Part shown: positions 16,839-26,696 of the stretch, piece after piece
How positions within the stretch are numbered: the stretch's first letter is position 1
Layout of the letters: every line of letters begins with the position of its first letter
Origin: Ignavibacteriales bacterium
GTDB lineage: Bacteria > Bacteroidota > Ignavibacteria > Ignavibacteriales > Ignavibacteriaceae
NCBI GenBank assembly: GCA_016707585.1
Contig: JADJHL010000008.1
Location: 620,001-684,000 of the forward strand
DNA: 64,000 nt
Direction of reading: 5' to 3'
Notes under the pieces: model-generated
Database searches by the model: none
What the model saw: only the letters and a program-made list of their open reading frames with translations
Told to the model about the DNA's origin: nothing
Made by a program: the position numbers and the translations under genes

Positions 16839-17917
16839 TGATTAAGATTCTACATCTTCAACCTGAACTTAATCTAGCATGTGGAATTACAAGGACAATT
16901 TCTCAAATCGTTAATAACTCTTCAACCCACTTTGAGCACCACATAATTGCACTTGGTGGAGATGGTTTTTCCAGAATTCAATCGAATTCAGTTCATCTAA
17001 AGATTATAGAAAGAGACCGGAATTCATTTTTAGATTCAATTTTAATCTTGTATCAAATTGTCTCTTACCTTAAAATGAATTCTATTGATATCTTGCATTG
17101 TCATCACAGGTATTTCGATAGCCTAGTCTGGGTAATTAAATTATTTTCGAAAGTCAAAATTATTACATCAGTTCAAAGTAAAGTTTTCGGTAAAAAAAAA
17201 ATAAGTTATAAAGCTGATATACTTATTGCTTGCAGTGATTCCATTAAGAATCATTTAATAAATAATTTTAATACATCTCAAAATCGAATTAAAGTTATTT
17301 ATAATATGGTCGATCAGTATCAAAATTTAAAAAAAGACTCAAATGTTATAACAAAAATAGAACTGCAAAGAGCAAATAATGAATTTGTTATTGGGTTTGT
17401 GGGAAGATTAAACTATCAGGAAAAAGGGATTGACACTCTTTTAGCAGCATTTAGAGATTTAACACAAATTTACAATAATATTAAGTTGATGATGATTGGT
17501 GATGGGATTGACAATTCTAAAATTCAGGAATTCATAGAGTCTTATAAACTAAATGCAAAATTACTTTCATCAGTTAAAAATATTTTTCCATATTACAAAT
17601 TAATGGACATTTTGATCGTTCCATCGAAAATTGAGCCCTTCGGAATAGTAATCATTGAAGCAGGAATGATGAAAAAAACCGTAATTGCTTCTAATGTTGA
17701 TGGAATACCTGAACTGATTAGTAATGGAGAAAATGGATTGCTTTTTGAATCTGGTAATGTTGAAGAATTAAAAGAACAAATAATTAGAATCTACAATGAT
17801 AGAAAGTTCGGTGAAAAACTTGCTGAAAATCTCCATAAAAAAGTTTTGGATTCCTTCACGGCTGACAAAATAATCCCCCAGTATGAAAAACTCTATTCGG
17901 AATTGTTAGTTGAATAA
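16838..17917 (+). CDS. Family 4 glycosyltransferase
   Basis: 359 residues. GT-B fold with LHLQPELNLACGITRTI at the start, ILHCHHRY near 87, and the donor domain VIGFVGRLNYQEKGIDTLLAAF (about 187). The donor-phosphate segment is ILIVPSKIEPFGIVIIEAGM (about 262), the E-x7-E motif region of GT4 enzymes. Followed by GIPELISNGENGLLFE, the common end motif. Its end overlaps the next gene by 8 bases. The sugar cannot be assigned. Confidence 0.86.
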   Translation: MIKILHLQPELNLACGITRTISQIVNNSSTHFEHHIIALGGDGFSRIQSNSVHLKIIERDRNSFLDSILILYQIVSYLKMNSIDILHCHHRYFDSLVWVIKLFSKVKIITSVQSKVFGKKKISYKADILIACSDSIKNHLINNFNTSQNRIKVIYNMVDQYQNLKKDSNVITKIELQRANNEFVIGFVGRLNYQEKGIDTLLAAFRDLTQIYNNIKLMMIGDGIDNSKIQEFIESYKLNAKLLSSVKNIFPYYKLMDILIVPSKIEPFGIVIIEAGMMKKTVIASNVDGIPELISNGENGLLFESGNVEELKEQIIRIYNDRKFGEKLAENLHKKVLDSFTADKIIPQYEKLYSELLVE

Positions 17918-18644
17918 AAAAAGTTCAATAGAGTTACTTGGAACTAAGTTCAGTAATGTTTCTTATAATGAAATACTTAATTCAATTCAATTAGCTATTC
18001 AGAGTAGATCCCAACTTACGATTTGCTACGCTAACGTTAATTCTATTAACCTATCGATTAGTGACGAGAAGATTAAGCAGCTATTATCTGAATTTGATAT
18101 TCTTCATCCGGATGGGTTTGGAGTCTATTTGGGCTCGAGAGTATTAGTCGGCAGAAATGGATTTTCTTATAGGCAAAGCGGCTCAGATTTATATGAACAA
18201 ATTATTGATGAAGCTATCCTTATCCATTGGAAACTTTTTATTTTTGGTGATACTGATGAAACTTTAGAAAGAATTAAGTATAAATATCCCAAGTTATCGA
18301 TTGTTGGTAACCAAAATGGTTATGTTTTTGAAAATGAAAAATTATTGTTTGAGATAAATAATTCTAAACCTGATATTTTAATTGTTGGATTAGGAACTCC
18401 TAAACAGGAAGAATGGATTGTAAAATATAAATCAAAATTGATGGTTAATGTTATTATTGCCGTTGGGGATGGAACTAAAGTCTTTGCCGGTAATAAAAGA
18501 AGGGGACCAAAATTTTTGCAAAAGCTGGGACTTGAGTGGTTTGTAAGATTTATTTTTGAACCAAAACGATTGTGGAAAAGATATTTTATTGGCATTCCTT
18601 TGTTTATTTTCAGAGTAATAAAATTTAAGTTCATGAATACATAA
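17910..18644 (+). CDS. WecG/TagA/CpsF-family glycosyltransferase
   Basis: 244 residues, TTG start. GT26 enzyme; relatives add N-acetylmannosamine(uronate) to lipid-linked GlcNAc in teichoic acid or enterobacterial common antigen synthesis. Family features are ICYANVNSINLSISDE, DILHPDGFGVYLGSRVL (catalytic Asp about residue 67), and LIVGLGTPKQEEWI (about 153). WFVRFIFEPKRLWKRY near the C-terminus is the typical membrane-association segment. It is the last glycan gene; porU starts only 13 bases after its stop. Confidence 0.88.
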   Translation: MNKKSSIELLGTKFSNVSYNEILNSIQLAIQSRSQLTICYANVNSINLSISDEKIKQLLSEFDILHPDGFGVYLGSRVLVGRNGFSYRQSGSDLYEQIIDEAILIHWKLFIFGDTDETLERIKYKYPKLSIVGNQNGYVFENEKLLFEINNSKPDILIVGLGTPKQEEWIVKYKSKLMVNVIIAVGDGTKVFAGNKRRGPKFLQKLGLEWFVRFIFEPKRLWKRYFIGIPLFIFRVIKFKFMNT

Positions 18645-18657
18645 ACCGGATAGTTTT

Positions 18658-21600
18658 ATGAAAACAACTTTTACTTTTTTGATTTTATTTCTCATTGGTT
18701 TTTCATCCTCTATCATTTCGCAGAATAAAATTGAAAAATCCGTAAATGGCTTTTCAATTAGCATTTCATTTGATGAATCTTACTTTAATGATTCTAAAAA
18801 CGGGATATTAACAATCAGGGATTATCCTGATTTTACTGATGTATCTCAATCTGGTAAATTTAAGTTGCCTTCAAATACTTATTTGATTGTTATTCCTCAA
18901 AATTCAAAACCAAATATTTCCATCACTTCTCTTGAGACAGAAACAATTAAAAATGTTATTCCGGTTTTGCAGCCTAAAGCCAAATTAATTGATGATTCAA
19001 CTTTGGTATATGAACAAATTGATTTTTCAGATGCTGTAATTGATAATAAATCAAATAGTTCTATTGAAGTAATTGGTTTTGTGTGGTACAGGGAATTTTA
19101 TTGTGCACAGGTTAAGATAAATACTCATCAATTTAATATTAACAGCAGCGAAATAAGTAGAATTAAAAGCGGAAAGGTTTCAGTTGATTTTGGTACTAAT
19201 TATCCTTTTTCTTTTGTTGAAAACTTTAACGCTAACAATAAGAATTTAAGTGAAGATATCAGCAGGTTTATTCTTAACTATGATATGGCTGATCAATTTG
19301 CCGGGAGTCAGCCTTTAGTACTTGAAGATACAACAGGTAACTGGATTAATTATGGATTAGAATATTTAAAGATCGGTACTGCCAAAGATGCTTTGTTCAG
19401 GCTTACAAAAGCTGATCTTGAAGCAAAGGGAATTAATACTGCTTCAATAAATCCTAAATCCTTTCGTCTGATTGAATCAGGTATCGAAATACCTGTAACC
19501 GTTTTTGGTGAAGATGATAATGTTTTTAATGATAATGATTACATACAATTTTATGGAACACTCAACTATCCTGAAATTTCTCATCGAATAATTAATAATT
19601 CCGATGAACCATATAACGAATATCTCGACAGATATTCTGACACAACATTTTATTTTTTAACGTGGGGTACACAGGATGGCAAACGAATTTCTAATCAAAC
19701 CTCTTTTGCTTCTGGATTAACCGATTCGCTTACATACTATAATTACTCAGAACATGCAGAAAGTAATAGACTGTTTCAAAATTTTTATACTGATGAAGTT
19801 GAAAATCAATCTCCGGGTTGGCTTAGAAACAAAACCTGGTATTATTTACAAACTGTTTGGTTATACAGTAACACAACTCGTAATTATAATTTTACGGTTA
19901 CAGATGCTATCCCTAATAAAACAGCAAAGTTTTTTTATAAGGCTGTAAGCGGCGGTTCGAATATAACAAGCAACGCTCATCAAGTGATATTAAAAGTTAA
20001 TGGCAGTTTAGTAGATTCACAATCTATAGATAGAAGTGAGCAGCTTTTATTAAGCGGTACTTTAAATACAAATCAATTTATTACTAATCCAAATGTTCTT
20101 TCTGTAAAAAATTATGCTAATGGAACAAACCCGAATTATTTAGGAATAGATTGGTATGATATTGAATATCCAAGACTTTTAAAGTTTAGCAGTGACTTTT
20201 TATTATTTAAAGTAAGTGACGATATAAGCTCAGGATTAAAGATTGTAAAGATTTCAAATGCAACACTTACTTCTTACGAGATTTATAAAGTAAAACCGTA
20301 TTACAAAAAAATTGATAATTACCAGGTTAGTGCAAATCAGGTTTTATTTACAGATACGGTAAGAGCCGGGGATGAATATATAGTTGTTGCACCATCAAAA
20401 ATTGGTAAGCCTGTATTTTATTATAATAAACAATTTGTAAATCTCAGATTTGTTTCTACTCAAGCAGATTATATTGCAGTAACTCATCCAAAGTTTTTAC
20501 AAAATGCAGAAAATTATGTTAATACAATTTCATCAATGTATGGTATATCAAAAGATTTAGTTTCTGTTGAGGATATTTTTGATGAATTTGGATTTGGTTA
20601 TCCAACACCTGAATCTGTTCAATTGTATAGTGCAGTCACTTATCAAAATAGGATTGCTCCAAAACCGCAATATCTAACATTGATCGGTGATGCAAATTAT
20701 GATTATAAACTTTATCGATTTAAAGCTGATGGAGTTAAAGGCGGCGGTAATTATGTTCCTGGATTTGGAAATCCAATAAGTGACAACTGGTTAGCGATTT
20801 GGGAGCCTGATAGTTTACCAATTCCTCAATTGAAAGTTGGCAGAATTCCTGTAAATACAAATGAGGAGTTAAGTTACTATCTATCAAAAATTCAAAATAA
20901 TTATGATGAGAGATTTGATGAATGGAATAAAAAATACTTATTCTTTTCAGGTGGTCGTGCAGATCAGCAGGGTGAAATTGCTCAGCTTAAATCAGTGAAT
21001 GATCAGGTGATTAATAATTTTGTAAGACCTGAACCTCTTTCCGGTTCATACACACATTTTTATAAAACGTCAAATCCATTATCAGATTTTGGTCCTTATA
21101 CTCCTGATGAAATTTCTGATGCAATTGATGCCGGTGGTGTTTTTATATCTTACTTAGGACATAGCGGTACTGCTACGTGGGACAATAGTATTAGTGAAAC
21201 TACACAATTAAAAAATAATGTTAATAGAAATCCGCTGATAACAGACTTCGGATGTTCAACAAATAAATTTGCGGAACCTGATATAATTTCGTTTGGTGAA
21301 AGGTTTTTATTGAATGGTGATGGACAGGCTTTGGGATATATCGGAAATTCATCACTAGGATTTACTACAACATCATTAACAATGCCTGTATATTTTTATG
21401 AAGATATGTTTAATAGCAGTACAAAAGAAGTTGGTAACGCCCATCTTGCATCCAAAATCAGGATGTTCCAGAATATTGGTACCTCTTCTGTATTTAGATT
21501 GTTTTCATTTACTAACACTTTAATTGGTGATCCGGCTGTTAGGATAAAAATTCCTGGTCAACCAAACTTAAAGATTACTTCTGAAGATATAATACTGGTT

Positions 21601-23988
21601 GATGAAATAATTAATGATTCCAAAGACTCAACAGAGATAAAAATTGTAATTAATAATTATGGATTGAAAGATTCTTCGCAGTTTAATTATCAAATACAAC
21701 ATTCTGCTGGCGGAAGTATTATTAAAACTTTTTCCGGTAGAAGAGATCTGCCGGCTTATAAAGATACAATTAGCATCTGGGCAGAAGTTGAAAATCTTGC
21801 CGGTGAAAATTCATTATCAATCAATTTAGATTTGAATAATGAAGTAACTGAAATTTATGAAGATGATAATATTTTAACATATAATTTTTATGTGTATTCA
21901 ACAGAACTAAGAGATTTAGTAAAACATAGAATTGAAAACTCAAATCTAGGCACTGTTAAAATTCTTAATCCATCGTTGATGGAGAATCAAAATTTTAGTA
22001 TTAAATATCAGTTGTCTGAAAATAGTAGTTTCCAGAACTTCCAGGAATATGCAATTGCTGCAGATTCTTTTAAAACTGAATTAAGCTTAGGCTCCTTAAC
22101 ACCAAATAAAAGATATTGGTTTAGATATAAACTTGATGAAAGTAATTCAGAATTTTCAGAGGTTAAATCATTTTATACTAGTGGAAATCGTGATTTTATT
22201 TTAATTGATTCAACATCTTTTAATGAGCAATCAAATAACGCATTGCAATTTCAAAATGATAAAATATTAATAAGCCCCAAATTGGATAATATTTCTGTAA
22301 CATCAGCTGGCTTTGAAGCTGGTGCAACATGTGTGATTGCAAAAAATGGGGTGAATCTATTAGCGAATACCTTTTTTGCTGGAATGGGAATTGTAGTCTT
22401 TGATGACATCACATTTGAAGTTGATACATCAGCCTGGTTCCAGCTTTTTAATCAACCACTTAATATGACTCAGTTAGTTGAGTTGATAGATTCAATACCT
22501 CAAGGCAAAATTGTAGCTATGGGTGTATCTAGTGATGCCGCAAATAACATAACCGTTGCTCTAAAAGATGCAATTAAGACATTAGGCAGCATAAAAATAG
22601 ATCAAATTTCATATAGAGCTTCCTGGGCTTTAATTGGTAGAAAGGGTGCTGTCCCTGGATCAGTAATGGAAGAACTACGCGGAAGATATGATGGATTAAT
22701 TTACATAGATTCCACATTCACTATTCCAAGAACTAATGGCACTATGGAAACCATAGTAATTGGGCCATCAACAAATTGGCAGAGTGCAACTGTTTCGCAA
22801 AATATTCCAAGCGGTAGTTCTATTCAGCATTTTGCATATGGAGTAAAATCTGATGAAACAATTGATTCACTTGGAGTTTTAAATTTTATAAACAACAACG
22901 CAAACCTTGGTTTTATCAATCCAGATATCTATACAAAATTAAAAATCAAATCTGAATTCAATGCAACTCCGGAAGGAATTTCCCCAGAACTTTCTTCACT
23001 TGGTGTTGACTATGTTGGATTACCCGAACTTGGTCTAAATTATCAGGTGGTTTCTATAGACAAAGATACATTGATAGTTGGTGAAGATCTAAATATTAAG
23101 TTCTGGATTTATAATGTTGGTGAATCAAATGCTGATACAGTTAAAGTTACTGCAAATGTAATTGCTCCTTTAAATACTTTTGTAAATCTGCTGGATACTG
23201 TATTGTTTGATGTTACAGCAAACAGCAAAGTTTTATTTGATTTGAATTACCAAAATGTTGAAGTAAACAATCCAGCTAGTATTATTATCAACATCGATCC
23301 CGAAAATAAAATTGATGAATACTATGAAGACAATAATTTCTTTACAAAATCGTTTTATGTTAAAAGTGATATTATTCCGCCAACGCTAAAGATTACTTTT
23401 GATGAAACTGAAGTTGTAAATGGTGATTTTGTTTCTAATCACCCAAACATAAAAATTTCAGTTAGTGATAATTCAGCATTCCCGATTACTGATCCGAACC
23501 AGGTTAAAGTTTATCTAAATGTTTCTGAAGTTGATAGACAGGAGCTGAATGATTCATTGTTTATTCAAAATCAAACAATATCATATAATCCAACTTTAGA
23601 GGATGGAGATTATTTATTAACTGTTATTGCTGATGATAATAGCGGAAACACAGATTCAAGCGATATTTATTTTGTGGTATCATCCGAAACAAAACTGCAC
23701 CAGGTTTACAATTATCCAAATCCGTTTGCAAATGAAACTTATTTTACTTTCAGACTCAGCCAAATTCCCGATGAAGTAAAAATAAGAATTTATACAATTG
23801 CAGGTAGATTGATTAAAGAGATAACAAAAAAATCATCTGAACTAAATTATGATTTAAATAAAATTTTATGGGATGGAAGAGATGAAGATGGAGATGTTAT
23901 TGCAAATGGTACTTATCTTTACAAAATGATAATTAAAGATGCTGATAAAATAGAATCAGTTACACAAAAACTTGTAATTTTAAAATAG
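18658..23988 (+). CDS. porU: Type IX secretion sortase PorU-like protein (C25 peptidase)
   Basis: 1776 residues. PorU is the surface sortase of T9SS; it removes the C-terminal sorting domain of cargo and, in Porphyromonas, attaches cargo to A-LPS. A signal peptide ends near IISQ (about 22). The C25/gingipain domain has catalytic His in GHSGTATW (His835) and catalytic Cys in DFGCST (Cys866), 31 residues apart, close to the gingipain spacing. Ig-like repeats follow, and the C-terminus (YNYPNPF near 1685, then DGRDEDGDVIANGTYLY) is a FlgD/Por-tail-like domain. The protein is longer than Porphyromonas PorU because of the extra domains. It closely follows the glycan cluster, 13 bases after the WecG-like gene. 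Confidence 0.85.
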   Translation: MKTTFTFLILFLIGFSSSIISQNKIEKSVNGFSISISFDESYFNDSKNGILTIRDYPDFTDVSQSGKFKLPSNTYLIVIPQNSKPNISITSLETETIKNVIPVLQPKAKLIDDSTLVYEQIDFSDAVIDNKSNSSIEVIGFVWYREFYCAQVKINTHQFNINSSEISRIKSGKVSVDFGTNYPFSFVENFNANNKNLSEDISRFILNYDMADQFAGSQPLVLEDTTGNWINYGLEYLKIGTAKDALFRLTKADLEAKGINTASINPKSFRLIESGIEIPVTVFGEDDNVFNDNDYIQFYGTLNYPEISHRIINNSDEPYNEYLDRYSDTTFYFLTWGTQDGKRISNQTSFASGLTDSLTYYNYSEHAESNRLFQNFYTDEVENQSPGWLRNKTWYYLQTVWLYSNTTRNYNFTVTDAIPNKTAKFFYKAVSGGSNITSNAHQVILKVNGSLVDSQSIDRSEQLLLSGTLNTNQFITNPNVLSVKNYANGTNPNYLGIDWYDIEYPRLLKFSSDFLLFKVSDDISSGLKIVKISNATLTSYEIYKVKPYYKKIDNYQVSANQVLFTDTVRAGDEYIVVAPSKIGKPVFYYNKQFVNLRFVSTQADYIAVTHPKFLQNAENYVNTISSMYGISKDLVSVEDIFDEFGFGYPTPESVQLYSAVTYQNRIAPKPQYLTLIGDANYDYKLYRFKADGVKGGGNYVPGFGNPISDNWLAIWEPDSLPIPQLKVGRIPVNTNEELSYYLSKIQNNYDERFDEWNKKYLFFSGGRADQQGEIAQLKSVNDQVINNFVRPEPLSGSYTHFYKTSNPLSDFGPYTPDEISDAIDAGGVFISYLGHSGTATWDNSISETTQLKNNVNRNPLITDFGCSTNKFAEPDIISFGERFLLNGDGQALGYIGNSSLGFTTTSLTMPVYFYEDMFNSSTKEVGNAHLASKIRMFQNIGTSSVFRLFSFTNTLIGDPAVRIKIPGQPNLKITSEDIILVDEIINDSKDSTEIKIVINNYGLKDSSQFNYQIQHSAGGSIIKTFSGRRDLPAYKDTISIWAEVENLAGENSLSINLDLNNEVTEIYEDDNILTYNFYVYSTELRDLVKHRIENSNLGTVKILNPSLMENQNFSIKYQLSENSSFQNFQEYAIAADSFKTELSLGSLTPNKRYWFRYKLDESNSEFSEVKSFYTSGNRDFILIDSTSFNEQSNNALQFQNDKILISPKLDNISVTSAGFEAGATCVIAKNGVNLLANTFFAGMGIVVFDDITFEVDTSAWFQLFNQPLNMTQLVELIDSIPQGKIVAMGVSSDAANNITVALKDAIKTLGSIKIDQISYRASWALIGRKGAVPGSVMEELRGRYDGLIYIDSTFTIPRTNGTMETIVIGPSTNWQSATVSQNIPSGSSIQHFAYGVKSDETIDSLGVLNFINNNANLGFINPDIYTKLKIKSEFNATPEGISPELSSLGVDYVGLPELGLNYQVVSIDKDTLIVGEDLNIKFWIYNVGESNADTVKVTANVIAPLNTFVNLLDTVLFDVTANSKVLFDLNYQNVEVNNPASIIINIDPENKIDEYYEDNNFFTKSFYVKSDIIPPTLKITFDETEVVNGDFVSNHPNIKISVSDNSAFPITDPNQVKVYLNVSEVDRQELNDSLFIQNQTISYNPTLEDGDYLLTVIADDNSGNTDSSDIYFVVSSETKLHQVYNYPNPFANETYFTFRLSQIPDEVKIRIYTIAGRLIKEITKKSSELNYDLNKILWDGRDEDGDVIANGTYLYKMIIKDADKIESVTQKLVILK

Positions 23989-24019
23989 AATTTTCTTTAA
24001 CAGAATAATTGGAGAATAA

Positions 24020-25363
24020 ATGAAAACTCTTTCTGCTCTCTTTTTAATAGTTGTATTTAGCCTACCATCTTTTGCTCAATGGGATAAATATCCACGACCA
24101 GATGAAGGTAATTTTAATGGTGGTATGGGTATAAATTGGATCGATGGTAAACCTCATTATCGCGTAAGTTTTAGACCAGAAATTTCTTTTTCACAAGTTG
24201 GTATTGGATTGGATTTGAATCTTGATTTTGATCCTGAAGGTAAACTTAGAACAGAAAATTTTAACGAAGCTTCTGATTATTTGAGTATCATCAGATATAT
24301 AAGATATGGATTAAAAAATGATCCGGTATTTATAAAAGTAGGTGCGTTGGATTATTACACTCTTGGTCACGGAAGTATAATGCAGCATTTTAACAATAGC
24401 CCAACTTACGATAACAGAAGAATTGGTTTAGTTGTTGATATGGATTTAGGAAAATTTGGAATTGAATCGATTATGGGTTCGTTTTCTCCAGCAGGTGTAT
24501 TTGGAGTTCGTGGTTATGTAAGACCATTGCAGCTTACTTCCGCCTCTGATATTCCTATTATTAGCAATCTTGAAGTAGGCGCTTCATATGTTACAGATCT
24601 AAATGAAGATGCCGGTGTTATTGCAGGAAATTATATTCATGCTGATGAAGAATTTAAAGTAACATCTGATACTGGAGCAATAAGTATTGTTGGCTTTGAT
24701 ATTGGGTTACCTTTATTAAACTCAAGTGTTACAGATATTACTTTGTATGCAGATTATTCTAAGATAATTAATTTTGGAAGTGGTGTAGCGACTGGTGTTA
24801 TGTTTGATTTTAATTTAAGTACTTTATTAAACATTTCAGCAAAGTTAGAACGTAGATTTAATAGTGGTAAGTACATTCCGGCATATTTTAATTCACTTCA
24901 CGAGATTGAAAGATTTAAAGTTGATTCTTCCAAAGGGACATTTGTTAGTAAAGCCTTAGCACTTAATAGTATTACCGAAAATATGAATGGATTTTATGGT
25001 GATTTGTTAGTTAGAGTTTTAAATTTATTTGATATTTATGGTAGTTATCAAAGACTTGATAAAGAATCTAAGAGCGGAATACTAAACCTAAGGACAGCTA
25101 TCGAACCAGAGAGTGCTCCATTTGTTTTGCGTGCTGGTTATGATAAAATAAATATTCAAAGTGAAAAAGATTTATTTAAACTTGATGATAGATCATATCT
25201 CTTTACAGAAGTTGGATACAAACCTGTAGAATATATTTTGGTTTCAATTGTATATAGCTGGACGTACACTCCAGTACGTGGTAATGATGATAGAATAATT
25301 GCATTTGAGCCACAGAAACGAATTGAACCGAGAGTTTCTTTTATTTATCCATTTAAATTTTAA
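24020..25363 (+). CDS. Outer membrane beta-barrel protein linked to PorU
   Basis: 447 residues with a signal peptide ending at SFAQ (about 19) and a GGAG ribosome-binding site 6 bases before ATG. The body is a series of beta strands with Asp/Gly turns (VGIGLDLNLDFDPEG, RIGLVVDMDLGKFGIE, PRVSFIYPFKF at the end with terminal Phe), so a barrel is likely. I do not recognise the family. It lies 31 bases after porU, at the end of the run and just before a strong hairpin, which suggests a T9SS-associated role such as a PorV-like shuttle or PorU docking partner; that is an inference from position. Confidence 0.6.
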   Translation: MKTLSALFLIVVFSLPSFAQWDKYPRPDEGNFNGGMGINWIDGKPHYRVSFRPEISFSQVGIGLDLNLDFDPEGKLRTENFNEASDYLSIIRYIRYGLKNDPVFIKVGALDYYTLGHGSIMQHFNNSPTYDNRRIGLVVDMDLGKFGIESIMGSFSPAGVFGVRGYVRPLQLTSASDIPIISNLEVGASYVTDLNEDAGVIAGNYIHADEEFKVTSDTGAISIVGFDIGLPLLNSSVTDITLYADYSKIINFGSGVATGVMFDFNLSTLLNISAKLERRFNSGKYIPAYFNSLHEIERFKVDSSKGTFVSKALALNSITENMNGFYGDLLVRVLNLFDIYGSYQRLDKESKSGILNLRTAIEPESAPFVLRAGYDKINIQSEKDLFKLDDRSYLFTEVGYKPVEYILVSIVYSWTYTPVRGNDDRIIAFEPQKRIEPRVSFIYPFKF

Positions 25364-25381
25364 CAAAATAAAAAAAATAGT

Positions 25382-25403
25382 GGAACGGTCGGGAGACCGT
25401 TCC
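25382..25403. terminator. Perfect 9-bp hairpin between convergent genes
   Basis: GGAACGGTC, loop GGGA, GACCGTTCC. It lies between the convergent beta-barrel gene (stop 25363) and HAD gene (stop 25406-25404), directly touching the HAD stop. Much richer in G+C than its surroundings. It should work as a two-way terminator, although the T tract is weak; it might also be one copy of a dispersed palindromic repeat. Confidence 0.6.
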
Positions 25404-26081
25404 CTACATTTTAAAAATATAATCTCTTAACTCAGCAACTGAATGAAATATATTTTTAGGATTTAACTTTCGAACTTCTTCTTCAGCGTAACTATCCCAT
25501 ACAACAGATGCAATTTCAACCCCCGATTCATTTGCTGCAATAATATCCGAAGGAGCATCCCCAATCATTAAAACATCTTTTGGATTTAAATCAAATATCT
25601 GTAAAAACTTATTTATTCCTTCAGGAGATGGTTTATGATTTTCAACATCATCACCACTTACAATCAAATCAAAATAATTAGTTAATTCAAATTCATCTAA
25701 TGTGATTAATGCAGAGGTCCGTCCTTTACCTGTAAATATTGAAAGCAAAACATCAGCGTTTTTTATTTCAACAATTAATGATTTTATTCCATCATAAAGT
25801 TGAGCAATTGAATGATTGTCCTTATAATATTTATAGTAATCTTTTCTTGCAGATTCATATTCATCGTTGCAAATTTCTTTAAGTATAACATCCTCAGTTG
25901 GACCAAATAGAGCTATAACTTCTTCATCAGAAAAAGATTTACCTAAATATTTTTTTGTTATATGATTAAATGAATCAAAAATTAATTGGTTAGTAAAAGT
26001 TAGTGTACCGTCAACATCAAATATAATCCCTTTGTATCTTGATTTATTTTGTAACACAATATCTTTGGTAGAGTTCAACAT
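25404..26081 (-). CDS. HAD-family phosphatase (phosphoglycolate phosphatase-like)
   Basis: 225 residues. Motif I FDVDGTLT (nucleophile Asp about 22), motif II FTGKGRT, motif III Lys in the KPSPEG region, motif IV MIGDAPSDIIAA. The four-helix cap sits between motifs I and II, the layout of the Gph/beta-phosphoglucomutase group, subclass I. The substrate is probably a small phosphomonoester; it cannot be fixed from sequence. The stop codon touches the hairpin at 25382-25403. A stretch close to TAnnTTTG (complement of 26107-26114) is a possible promoter element. Confidence 0.82.
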   Translation of the reverse strand: MLNSTKDIVLQNKSRYKGIIFDVDGTLTFTNQLIFDSFNHITKKYLGKSFSDEEVIALFGPTEDVILKEICNDEYESARKDYYKYYKDNHSIAQLYDGIKSLIVEIKNADVLLSIFTGKGRTSALITLDEFELTNYFDLIVSGDDVENHKPSPEGINKFLQIFDLNPKDVLMIGDAPSDIIAANESGVEIASVVWDSYAEEEVRKLNPKNIFHSVAELRDYIFKM

Positions 26082-26176
26082 TAATTAAGTTCCTTTTTCA
26101 TTTGTGCAAACATTACATTTCTTATTGAATTATTTATGAAATTATTTCTCATTCCGAAATTATATACATTTATCAA

Positions 26177-26189
26177 AGATACTGTATCT
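26177..26189. promoter_or_regulatory. Operator-like palindrome
   Basis: AGATAC-T-GTATCT, a perfect 6-bp inverted repeat around one base, 21 bases before a second palindrome. The pairing of two symmetric sites in a divergent intergenic region is suggestive of regulator binding. No protein is assigned. Confidence 0.35.
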
Positions 26190-26210
26190 AAAGTATCTTA
26201 TTAAAAATCG

Positions 26211-26226
26211 TTAGTACATGTACTAA
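26211..26226. promoter_or_regulatory. 16-bp perfect palindrome
   Basis: TTAGTACATGTACTAA reads the same on both strands. There is no loop, so it is more likely a dimeric protein-binding site than a terminator. It lies 130 bases upstream of the HAD start and 470 bases upstream of the cargo gene. Confidence 0.4.
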
Positions 26227-26696
26227 TGTTTTTTATTAATAACAGTTATAAACTTAAATGGTTCTTAAAAATATTTTTTTAGCAGTAGTAAATATAAATT
26301 GTTGTTTAACGGAAAAGCTAAAAGTAACATTCAAATTCATATGTTCTTATTTGGGTGTCAAATATTGTAATCTGGTACTCTTACAAATTGTAAGTTAATT
26401 ATATAATTTCGGTTAAATTTTCCTTCAATAACAATAGTGATAACAAAAACTGCAATTTTAGTTGGCATAATATTGGTAAAAATGGAGCGCTGATAAGAAT
26501 GAATAACATAACAATAATCCGAATCCATAAAAATATTATACTTTTAACATTTACAAACAATTGTTGAATATTGTTTGTTGTTTGATACTGAAAAATTATT
26601 TTTAATCGATTTAACTATTTTAGAAAAAATATAAAGTTCTACTTATAGAAAAACTTGTTTAGCTAATTATTTCTTTCACAAATCATAAGGTGCATT

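Larger units (their letters stand above)
26082..26696. other. Long gene-free region with palindromes
   Basis: 615 bases, very A+T-rich, between divergent genes. No reading frame of coding character and no tRNA-like fold was seen. It contains two clean palindromes (26177-26189 and 26211-26226), the short ones TTACAAATTGTAA (about 26381) and AACAATTGTT (about 26557), and TATAAT near 26402. It probably carries the promoters of the HAD gene and of the T9SS cargo gene and may bind a regulator. A small RNA cannot be excluded. Confidence 0.5.

Noticed and set aside
26460..26480. Sigma-54-like TTGGCA...TTGG
   Set aside because: The spacing is GG-N9-GG and the second element lacks GC; it does not meet the -24/-12 rule.
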